From contig JACRHZ010000032.1 in the NCBI GenBank assembly GCA_016220175.1, positions 1-35,549 of the forward strand: 35,549 bases of DNA, written 5' to 3'. The stretch's first letter is position 1, and every line of letters begins with the position of its first letter. The translations under genes and the position numbers were made by a program. The stretch comes from Candidatus Peregrinibacteria bacterium (lineage in GTDB: Bacteria; Patescibacteriota; Gracilibacteria; CAIRYL01). Shown in pieces: positions 1 to 8,800 of the stretch. The notes below the pieces were generated by a model. It did not search any database. It was not told where the DNA came from and was given only the letters and a program-made list of their open reading frames with translations.

Positions 1-55
1 ACTCTTTCCAATTTGCGATACGATATCTCTGTCTAAGTGAGGATTTCTTTTTCAT
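1..55 (-). CDS. Partial IS5-family transposase (N-terminus only)
   Basis: An ATG at 55-53 opens a reading frame that runs out of the window after 18 codons and begins MKKKSSLRQRYRIANWKE. Transposases of the IS903 group of IS5 begin with a basic stretch followed by a similar 'KxxNWxxYN' sequence, so this fits the DDE transposase that moves the element. Only the N-terminal end is visible, so neither the catalytic residues nor intactness can be judged. A minus-strand AGGAGG lies further upstream than ideal (about 18 bases). A second ATG at about 91-89 is in another frame and stops after 19 codons. Confidence 0.45.
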   Translation of the reverse strand, partial: MKKKSSLRQRYRIANWKE

Positions 56-130
56 TTTGAAAGAGGTTATTGTTCCTCCTCATCTTAGACATACTCCTAT
101 TCCCGTACAATTTATTTGTGCAACAAAGCC
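1..130 (-). mobile_element. End of an IS5-family insertion sequence
   Basis: The stretch ending at 130 reads, on the minus strand, GGCTTTGTTGCACAAATAAA (130 to 111). This closely resembles the terminal inverted repeat of the IS903 branch of the IS5 family, which starts GGCTTTGTTGAATAAA. It is followed after about 55 bases by the start of a transposase gene that runs off the left edge, as expected for the left end of such an element. The family assignment rests on remembered consensus sequences; the other end is outside the window. Confidence 0.6.
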
Positions 131-154
131 ATTCGTAATTCGTAATTCGTAATT
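131..154. repeat. Tandem 7-bp repeat (ATTCGTA)x3
   Basis: Three head-to-tail copies of ATTCGTA plus a partial ATT directly abut the outer end of the insertion sequence. The same unit recurs at 12045-12075. The first nine bases (ATTCGTAAT) could be one copy of a 9-bp IS target duplication, but the partner copy lies outside the window. Confidence 0.8.
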
Positions 155-160
155 GTTTCT

Positions 161-880
161 ATGATTACAAAAGGCATCATTCTCGCTGGCGGCTCTGGAA
201 CTCGACTCAGACCATTTACAAAATTCACGTCGAAACATCTCCTTCCTGTGTATGACGAACCGCTGATTTATTTTCCACTGAAAACACTTTTGCAAATGGG
301 AATTCAGGATATTCTTCTTATCACTGCTCCGCATCACGCGGATAATTTTCTCGAACTGCTCGGATATGGAAATGAATTTGGTGCGCGGATCGAATATAAA
401 ATTCAAGAAGAACCAAATGGAATTGCGGCGGGGCTCCTTCTTGCTGAAAATTTTGCTCACGGAGAAAATGTCGCTCTTGTTCTCGGAGATAATATTTTCT
501 TTGATGATTTGAGTTCTGCAGGAAAAGATTTTTCGGCTGGGGCAGAAATATTTATCACAAAAGTAGAAGATCCCGAACGATTTGGCGTTGTCGAACTCAA
601 TGGAAAAAATGTGATTACTCTTGAAGAAAAACCCAAAAATCCAAAATCATCACTTGTTCAAACTGGTTTGTATTTGTACGATACAACTGTTTTTGATAAA
701 ATTCGTAACTTGAAACCTTCACCTCGAAATGAGCTCGAAATCACCGATTTGAATAATTTGTATCTTTCAGAAAAAACGCTGAAAGCGCATATTTTGGAAA
801 ATGAATGGATCGATGCGGGAACATTTGAAAGCCTGCTGAGAGGGGCGGAGATGGTGCGGAAATTAAAAAATATTCCGTAG
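161..880 (+). CDS. rmlA: Glucose-1-phosphate thymidylyltransferase (short RmlA type)
   Basis: A cytoplasmic nucleotidyltransferase that joins dTTP and glucose-1-phosphate to dTDP-glucose, the first step towards dTDP-rhamnose and related sugars. The N-terminus carries the nucleotide-binding motif GGSGTRLRP (residues 10-18) with the expected lysine at 25 in SKHLLP. LGDN (D110) is the metal-binding aspartate, EEKPKNPKS and QTGLY follow, and WIDAGTF near the end contributes to the sugar site. At 239 residues it lacks the C-terminal extension of the roughly 290-residue enterobacterial enzymes, as is common in short homologues. Other rml genes are absent here, so another sugar nucleotide is possible. 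The ATG at 161 has no clear ribosome binding site. Two glycosyltransferases follow on the same strand. Confidence 0.85.
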   Translation: MITKGIILAGGSGTRLRPFTKFTSKHLLPVYDEPLIYFPLKTLLQMGIQDILLITAPHHADNFLELLGYGNEFGARIEYKIQEEPNGIAAGLLLAENFAHGENVALVLGDNIFFDDLSSAGKDFSAGAEIFITKVEDPERFGVVELNGKNVITLEEKPKNPKSSLVQTGLYLYDTTVFDKIRNLKPSPRNELEITDLNNLYLSEKTLKAHILENEWIDAGTFESLLRGAEMVRKLKNIP

Positions 881-920
881 AGGCGCGATTAATCGCGCCT
901 CTACAAATCGCGTCTCTACA
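877..920. repeat. 28-bp perfect palindrome containing the rmlA stop, plus a half copy
   Basis: Bases 877-890 (GTAGAGGCGCGATT) and 891-904 are exact reverse complements. A near copy of one arm (AATCGCGTCTCTAC) follows at 906-919. The TAG stop of the preceding gene (878-880) lies in the left arm. No T-tract follows, so it looks more like a dispersed intergenic repeat than a terminator, although the RNA hairpin could protect or separate transcripts. Confidence 0.85.
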
Positions 921-943
921 GAATCAAAAATTATTTATTACGA

Positions 944-1945
944 ATGAATCACGAACAAACATCACGCGTTACCATCGGCATCCTCGTCTATAACGGTCAA
1001 AAATATTTTGATTTCCTTTTTCCGTCGCTTTTTGATCAAGATTATTCGGATGTGGAAATTCTCGTGCTCGATAATAATTCTCCAGAAAAAGATGCTGAAA
1101 TTCTTGAAAAAAAATGGAAAAACAAATTGAAAATATTTCGAAAGGAAGAAAACTTAGGATTCGCTGGAGGACATAATTTCCTCATCAATAAGATGAATGG
1201 AGAATATTATCTCTGTCTGAATCAAGACATTCTCCTCGAAAAAAATTATGTTTCTGAACTCGTGAAAATCATGGAATCCGACGAGAAAATTGCTTCTGCG
1301 ACGGGGAAAATTTTGAAATGGGATTTCTCTCGAGGATTTGAAGGAAAGACGAAATTTATTGATACGACTGGAATTTCCGCTTCCAAAGCACAGCATTTTT
1401 TCGACCGCGGACAAGGAGAAGTTGATCATGGACAATTCGAAACCATAGAAGAAATTTTTGCGTGTTCTGGAGCGGCTCCGATGTATCGAAAAGCAGCAAT
1501 TGAAGATGTTTCATGCATCGGAAGGCGCGACGGCGACGTCGCGCTTACATTCGACGAAACATTTTTCATGTACAAGGAAGACATTGATCTCGGATACCGC
1601 CTTCGCTTCGCAGGATGGAAAAACGTGTACGCACCGAATGCTATCGCGTACCACGATCGAACGGTTTCTTCTTCTCAAAAAAAATCACCTAAGGTTCGAG
1701 AATGGTCTTACCAAAATCATCTTCTGCTTCTTGAAAAAAACTTTTCTTCAAATTTTTCGTGGAAAACACGTATTTGTACATATTTGAGAAATTCTCTCCT
1801 TTCTCTTCATTTCTTTTTCTCATTTCCGAGAAAATACTTTTCGATACGGCGAAAATTACGAGATAATATCGCAGGAATGAGAGGAAAAAATGAGATAGTG
1901 AAACACCGCGTTTCACCGGGAGAAATTGAAAAATTCTTTTTATAA
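944..1945 (+). CDS. GT2-family glycosyltransferase (rhamnosyltransferase-like)
   Basis: An inverting family 2 glycosyltransferase expected to move a sugar from a nucleotide donor to a growing surface glycan at the cytoplasmic face. The GT-A fold starts at TIGILVYNGQ; DNNSPEKD binds the nucleotide, and ENLGFAGGHN is typical of WbbL-like enzymes. LNQD near residue 95 stands in the DxD metal-binding position. The acceptor-side motif FMYKEDIDLGYRLRFAGW is followed by a conserved YHDR. Length (333 residues) is normal. It lies 63 bases after the rmlA-like gene, which may supply its donor, and its stop is one base from the next start. Acceptor and exact donor cannot be read from the sequence. Confidence 0.85.
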   Translation: MNHEQTSRVTIGILVYNGQKYFDFLFPSLFDQDYSDVEILVLDNNSPEKDAEILEKKWKNKLKIFRKEENLGFAGGHNFLINKMNGEYYLCLNQDILLEKNYVSELVKIMESDEKIASATGKILKWDFSRGFEGKTKFIDTTGISASKAQHFFDRGQGEVDHGQFETIEEIFACSGAAPMYRKAAIEDVSCIGRRDGDVALTFDETFFMYKEDIDLGYRLRFAGWKNVYAPNAIAYHDRTVSSSQKKSPKVREWSYQNHLLLLEKNFSSNFSWKTRICTYLRNSLLSLHFFFSFPRKYFSIRRKLRDNIAGMRGKNEIVKHRVSPGEIEKFFL

Positions 1946-1946
1946 A

Positions 1947-2759
1947 ATGCAGAAAAATCCAATTCTTTCCATCATTATTTTGAATTATAAATCCGCAGAC
2001 TTTTGCGACAAATGCCTGCAAGCAATTTCCACATTTTCTCCATCGTGTTCTTACGAAATTTTAGTCGTAGATAATGCTTCTCATGAAATAGAAAGATGGC
2101 GAGAGCTCAAGGAAAAATGGTTAAAAAAACTTAATGTTTCATTCTCAGCGCTTCCGAATAATATTGGGTACGGAAAGGGAAATGAATACGCAATTCGGAA
2201 ATCACATGGGAAGTATTTTGCCATTGTGAATCCCGACATAGAAGTGCTTCCGGGAACGTTTGATGGTCTTCTTGAGTACATCAAAAATCATGAAAATGTT
2301 GGAATTGTGGCTCCAAAGCTTTTGTATTCAGATGGGAAAATCCAGGATTCTTTTCGTCTTTTCCCAAATTTTTCTGATCTGTTTGTGAAGCGAATTGGAA
2401 TTTTGAGACATATATTTCAAAAAAAAATGGAGCACTTTCTCATGTGGAAAATTGATCTTTCAAGTCCAATAAAAGTGGATTGGGTGGTTGGTGCTTTTTT
2501 TCTTGCACGAAGAAAAGCGTGGGAAGAAGTAGGAGGATTTGACCCTCGATATTTTCTTTTTTTGGAGGATACCGATGTGTGCCGTTCTCTTTGGAAAAAA
2601 GGATGGAAAGTAATTTTTCATCCTCATTTTTCGGCATATCACCATCATGAACGCCTTTCCGATGCCAAAAATATTTTCTCTATATTTCGGAATAAAATGC
2701 TCCAAATTCATCTCTGGAGCGCGATCAAGTATTTTTGGAAATGGAAGGGCAAGCGGTAA
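1947..2759 (+). CDS. GT2-family glycosyltransferase
   Basis: A second family 2 glycosyltransferase, probably extending the same surface polysaccharide. Motifs in order: LSIIILNYKSADF at the N-terminus, VVDNASHE, NNIGYGKGNEYA, the DxD-equivalent VNPDIE, VDWVVGAFFLARR, and FLFLEDTDVCRSLWKKGW followed by HHHER. The ATG at 1947 was chosen because it lies one base after the previous stop, implying translational coupling. A TTG at 1926 in the same frame would overlap the preceding gene. The last codons (GKR, stop) are encoded by the start of an inverted repeat at 2748-2780, so the C-terminus may vary between strains. Confidence 0.85.
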   Translation: MQKNPILSIIILNYKSADFCDKCLQAISTFSPSCSYEILVVDNASHEIERWRELKEKWLKKLNVSFSALPNNIGYGKGNEYAIRKSHGKYFAIVNPDIEVLPGTFDGLLEYIKNHENVGIVAPKLLYSDGKIQDSFRLFPNFSDLFVKRIGILRHIFQKKMEHFLMWKIDLSSPIKVDWVVGAFFLARRKAWEEVGGFDPRYFLFLEDTDVCRSLWKKGWKVIFHPHFSAYHHHERLSDAKNIFSIFRNKMLQIHLWSAIKYFWKWKGKR

Positions 2760-2892
2760 GCGATCAGCTGTCAGCGGTAAATTTTTTAGAGACCATATTT
2801 TCTGATTTTTCCACACAAAAAGAGTGAGCTTTTAAGACTCACTCCGTTTTGCTGATTGCTGACCGCTTACCGCTGACCGCTTACTGCTTGCC
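2748..2892. repeat. Inverted repeat pair flanking a terminator between convergent genes
   Basis: The left copy (2748-2780) starts GGCAAGCGGTAAGCGATCAGC. The right copy (2851-2892), read on the minus strand, starts GGCAAGCAGTAAGCGGTCAGC. They match at 19 of the first 21 positions in opposite orientation. The right copy also contains the internal tandem repeat (GCTGACCGCTTAC)n. Each copy supplies the stop codon of the gene that runs into it: the glycosyltransferase from the left and the DUF11 protein from the right. Confidence 0.8.
2822..2850. terminator. Bidirectional intrinsic terminator
   Basis: A 7-bp perfect stem, GAGTGAG (2822-2828) with CTCACTC (2838-2844), encloses a 9-base loop. It is followed by CGTTTT on the plus strand and preceded by a run of A, which is T on the minus strand. 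It sits between the convergent glycosyltransferase and DUF11 genes and can serve both. Confidence 0.65.
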
Positions 2893-5800
2893 TCCGAACA
2901 TACAGATACGTTGCGCTCAGGAGGAAGAGGAAGAATGCAAGATTCGCGGTTCCTGTAGAAACGTTGAGTGGAGGTTCTGGAGTGAAGATAACTGTGGTTT
3001 CTGTTCTGACTTTTTTGTCCGAGAAATCTTCGTCATCTGCAGAGATACCAGCAATATTCACAATAACTATTCCGTTTGTCGTTTCTTCTTTCACTCTCGT
3101 CTTTATGTTTACCGTCCATGGATCTCCAACTCTCAGGACTCGTTTCCTGAAAACGAGTGTATTTCCCATTTGAACACCTTTCGCATCCATTTCTAAAATA
3201 TCCAAATACTCGAAAGGGAATTCATCGATAATCGCCATATTGATGAAATCTTTTTCACCAATGTTTCGAATACTGATTGTGTAATAGAGCTCTTCTCCCG
3301 GTCTTACAAATTCCTTATCAACAGTTTTTTTGAGGCTGATGTCACCGGTAACAATTCTTGCTGCTGTAGTTTTTACATACGCCGGATCATCACTTCCAAC
3401 TCCTTCAATTTTCTCCAAAACATAGTTGAAAGGGAGGTCTGGATTTTTCCCCGCCCGTTTTATGAGGGCAGTGTTTACTCCTTCAAGCCCATTTACGACG
3501 TTTGTTCTCGCTTCAAGTATAGAAGTGTAGGTAATTTCAGCAGTTGTATCAGTACCGATAATGTCCACCGTAAATCTTTGAGCGAGCGCATCCCATTTTG
3601 CGCCCTGTACGTTCTCAACAGTTTTTCGAATGAGTGTTGGACTCACAAATACATCTTCAATTTCGGTAGCGTAACTCGAGAATCTTCCCGTATTTTTTAT
3701 GCGGATTCGATATTTTACTTCTTGAGATTTTTGTTCCGCAATAAGCGCAGCAAGATCTGCAGTATTTGCATCCTGCCATTTTCCATCTTTATCCATCACT
3801 TCTTTCATCACATCGAGAATAATTTCTCCTCGAATTTCACGATATCCGCCGCCGCCTCCACCACCACCGCCGCAATTACTCGTGCATCCGGGAGGAGGTG
3901 GAGTGTTTGGACCGATGAGAGTTACCGTGGCATTTTTTGATGAATCTATTGGAGCAGTTGTATCCGTGATGATTACATCATTTATCACTCGAGAAGTTCC
4001 ACCATTTTGTGGAACATCCGCATTAGAAGCATTACAGAGATATGAAACTGTCACTGTTGAACCTACGGTTAAATTATCAATGCCAAACTCAGGATATGTT
4101 CCTTTTCCTTGTCTCACGGAACCAGAACCAAGAGGATCAAATGTAATCTGAGGAGTACCGTTACTACATCCCGAAATTGATCCTGTATTATTGTTGTCTC
4201 CCTTTCCCCCATTTCTAAAGGCATCTTTGAGAATAAATGACTGAGGAGCGTTTGTCGTATTTCTTGCTTTAATCGTATAGGTAACAGACTTAATCTGATC
4301 AACACTGATTGGCTCTACTGATTTTTCAAGAATAATCATGCCTTGTTTAACGGTAACAGTTACCTCAGAATGATTATTCGCTGGAATTCTCTCTGGAGGA
4401 GGATTCGGAGTTCCCGGTGTTACTTCAATGTCTACTTCATTGAAGATAGTTGCAGTTTGACCTGCTTGAAGTGCAGCATTCACCTTAACCTTAAAATATT
4501 TTTCCAAAGGAAGAAGATTCCCTCTTGGACCAAGGTCTCCTATAGCACAAGTTATTTTTCCATCACCAGTACTCAAAGTGCATCCTTGTGCTGGTATTGA
4601 TGTTTGATCCAAAATTGTTAACTTTGTTTCATCGTAATCATCAATAAATTGAACATTTGGTGCTGTAACCGTTGTTGGAGCACTTCCTTCATTCGAGTAT
4701 TGAACAATATAATAAAATTCTTGTCCTGGTTGAACCTCGGTGAGGGGAGTTCTTTCCGTGAGATTATTTACTGCTTGTTTTACCACTTTCAAATCTATAG
4801 AAGGCACGATAGTAACTGTCACCGGTGAGAAGCACGTCGCTGGCGTTGTTCCTGCAGCACCAATAATTTTGAGATAATATAATGTCGTCTCCGTCGGAGT
4901 AATATTTACTGGATTTGTATCGTTATCATCCGCATTAGCTCCCCCTGAAAATACGAGAGTTCCTGTTTGGCTGTCTTTTCTTACTTCCGCAGTAACCCCA
5001 TTTGTCTGGTCCCATCTCAGTCTTGATGAACTTCCTATGAAAATGGAAGAAGGAGTTGCGGTAAAGTTTGAACATGTGGGATTTTGTGTTCCAGTTGTAA
5101 CGGTAACTATTACTCTACACTCAGCAGGCGTTGTTCCTTGGACTCCAATAATCCGAAGAAGATATTCCGTTGTTACAGTTGGAGATACTAAATATGGACC
5201 ATTTATTAAAGAAACATTTGCTCCATTAATTGTTGCCGAAATTCCATTTGTTTGATCCCAGTCGAGAACACTCGATTCCCCTACAACAATTGAACTCGGA
5301 TTCGCAATGAAATTCGAACATGTCGGAGCAGTGAGAGAAGAAATGTTCAATGTTGCGCTTGCCGTGTTATTACTCTCACCACTTCCTGGAATTACTGCAT
5401 TATTCTGAGCATTCGCTCCGTCTCCTTCATCTACCACATTCGTGGCATCTATTGTCACAGTATTCTTTACAGTTACTGTTGCAGTTCCGTCTCCTCCGAT
5501 GGCTTGAATTGTGTAATGAATCACATAATAATCAGAATTTGCTGGAATCGTATTTGATATTGTGCAAATCAAGTCTCCAGTAATTGGCCCCGTCGGGCAG
5601 GATACACCTGGAGGAAGAGTTTGTTGTTCGACAAAACGTGCAGAAATAAAGCCTGTTCCTGAAGTAACCTGATCTTTTATCTGAATATTTTTCCCTCCAG
5701 GAATCGCAACTGGTCCCTGATTTCTATATCTCAAAATATATGTCACAAGAGTGTTTTTATTTACCGTTGCTTCAATTGTGCCAATTGCACCAATATATTT

Positions 5801-8800
5801 TTCTATGATGAGATCTGGTTTTTGAACTGCAGATCCAATAGTTACAATCGCCTGATCGCTGTTATTAAGTTCATTGCTTTCATCAATTTCATGGTTTGGA
5901 TCAACAGTAGCTGTATTTGTGACAACTTCTGTTTGTGTTACTGCTAATGCCGTCATTTTATACGTTATCACTGCCGTATTTCCCCCAGTTCCGAGAGAAG
6001 AGAGAGAACCTATCGTGCAGTTCAATATTCCTGTCCATTGAGCTGGATTTGTTGGAAAATCACAAGTAGTTCCTTGTGTACTATTGGTATCAAATGGAGC
6101 GCTCATTTTTTGCCAATTCGTTACTCCATCTGAGAACTTAATATTTGTCGCTCCAATTGTTCCAATATTTTTGATCTCTAACTTAAATTCAACTGTATCC
6201 CCCTGTTTCACAGTTTTTCTGGAGATAGAATCTGTCCCTTCTGTGCCTCCAATAATTGTTTTTGTTACAGTGAGATCAGGTTTTGAAGAAAGAGGTGTAA
6301 TCGTAATGGTCTGTGTATCAAAAACACTTTGCACAGGATTTGTGGAGGAAAGAGTTGCCTTGTTAATAACATTTCCTGGTCTTTCCGCTCTTACGTGGTA
6401 TTTAATTTGATAATCACCACTGTTTGCAGGAAGTCCTTCCGGTATAGTACACGTAAATCCTGTATCTTCTATTGTCTGAGGACAGTCTATTTTTCCACCT
6501 TCAGGAGAAACAGATTCAATAACATAATTTACCACTAAGCCAGCTGATCCAGGCTGCTGACCAGTAGTTGTATCAGTAATTGTCACGAGACCTTTTGCAA
6601 TCGTGCCTCCTCTATTTCCAAATGTCAGAACGTAGCGAACCTCTGAGTCTTTATCAACAATGGCGGATTGTCCGATGTCAAGAGTTTTATCGATATACAA
6701 ATTTGGTGGTGTTGGAATAGCCACCGTGACTTCCGCGAATGATGTATTATTTGCTGGAACTATATCTGGGATGGAAGGAATAATTTGTGCTGTATTCTTT
6801 ATTTTTTTCCCATCAGTGGTATTCAAAACTTTCGCCTGATAAAGAATTTCCGCTCCTTGTCCCGGGAGAACAAATCCAAAAGTGCATTTCATCCCTTGTA
6901 TAGTACCACCGGGACCAACTTTGGTATCACCTCGGCACCACTCATCTCCTGTCGTCGGGAAAACATAATTTCCGAGAAGACCTGCTTCACCTGGAAAATC
7001 ATAAATCTCATTTGATCCGTTCACGAGCCAAGGACTTTCATTCTTGTAAACGAGTTTGTAGGTGAGAATATCACCAATTGCTGCCTGACGTGATTTTACA
7101 AAGTTTCCCTGAGTATCTCGAACATATTTCACGAGAGAAAGATCTACGTTTGTTGGCTCCTTCACGATGATCGTCACGCTTGCGAATTTCGGTGAAAGTG
7201 GAAGGGGAGGCGTAATTATTGCTTCGTTCGTCACTTTCTCTCGATCTGGTCCCGGCAGAAGAGCCATAACTCTAAGCTTAAAACTTATGTCATATGATGA
7301 ATTCGGCGAAAGCCCATCCGTTTTCGTACAGGAAATGCTCAAACGCGTCGCATTGAATTGACATTGAGTATTTTCCGGAAAACTATTGGGAGGAAGAAAT
7401 GAGAAACCATCAGCAGTAAAATTAATCGGAAGATCATCGGTAATGGTTATAGGACCGGGAATATTTTTCCCTCCGGAATTACCAAAGGCGAGCGTATATG
7501 TCACAAATTGTCCGAGATAATAATAGTCCGGAGGTGTTTTATCAGCTATTTTTTGAATAAAAATGTCTGCTGAGCTACTGTTGTCAACCACATTGAAAGC
7601 AGCGTTACAACCCCTTGATATTGGTCCAAAACCACCTTCCGCATTTTTTATAAGAGACAGAGTATATGTTTTTACGCCTGTCTCAGATTGTACCGTCGTG
7701 AAACCCGTTCCATCAATACGATAATCGTGATTCTCAGCGAGTGCTGGACTCATTGTTCCTACATCAGCCCTTGTTCCGGAAATATCCCACTCAAATTCTG
7801 CTTTTTGTCCAAGTGGAATTATGCGGTAATCACTGCCCGGAGGCGGATTTTGACCATTTTTTAACGTCAAAGTACATTTTGGAGGCGGACGAACTTCAAT
7901 GGGAGTAGGACAAGAGACCAAAGTTGCACCTCCATCCATTACTTTCATCGTATAGGTTGTATTCTGAACGGGATAATCGAGATATTGACCATTATTCAAG
8001 TTTACACTGACTGGCTGAGCGGGGTTTGTACTTTTTGTGATAGTAGCGGTTGCCGTTTGACTAAATACATTATTCCAACGCAAAGTAGCGGGACTGCCAT
8101 TTTCATTTGGAATATCATTATAAATCTTCGCAGGGTCTCCATGAAAATTAAGGTCAGCACAAGTTTTTTTCACTATATTCACCGTTGTTTCACCACATAC
8201 AATCTCGTTATGACCACCAATAGTGTAATCAAAAATACATGCTTCATTCTTCACTGTTTGAGTGGCGTCAAACTTTACTGTAACTGTATACCTGAGCACG
8301 CCTCCCGTATGCGGATCAAGGATACGATTACCAAAAGAATCAGTCTTAGTAAAATCAAATTGTAGAGCGCCTTCTAACGGAATAAACCAAGTCATAGAAG
8401 GTCCTGATACAATTTGAACTGAATCCATATCAAGAGTGGCATTTACTGGAAGGATATCACTGATGGCTACATTTCGTGCTGGCTCATCTGAGTTATTCGC
8501 ATATGTAACGGTATAGGTAACTTTTCCTCCCGGTTGAACTTCTGGCACAGAAGCTGTTTTTATAAGAGTAAGTTTTTCTTGGCAAGTAAAATTCACAGGA
8601 TTTGGCAATGAAGCAGTTGGTGGTAGTAATTGCAGCACATTTTCCCCATCACGATTATTAGAAGCATAAGCGTAAATATTATGTAATTGACCATCCTTGA
8701 GTTTTTCTGGGATAGGAAATACAAATCCATGGTTCGCGTTTTCTCCGCAAAGACTAGCAACTGCTGGTTCTCGTTCTTTATCAGCAAGAACAGCTCCAAA

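Noticed and set aside
131-154. CRISPR-like array
   Set aside because: The repeat units are only 7 bp and directly contiguous, with no spacers and no cas genes.
80-460. Minus-strand frame of 126 codons overlapping the rmlA start
   Set aside because: It lies opposite a clear RmlA coding region, has no family resemblance, and its end falls inside the IS terminal region.
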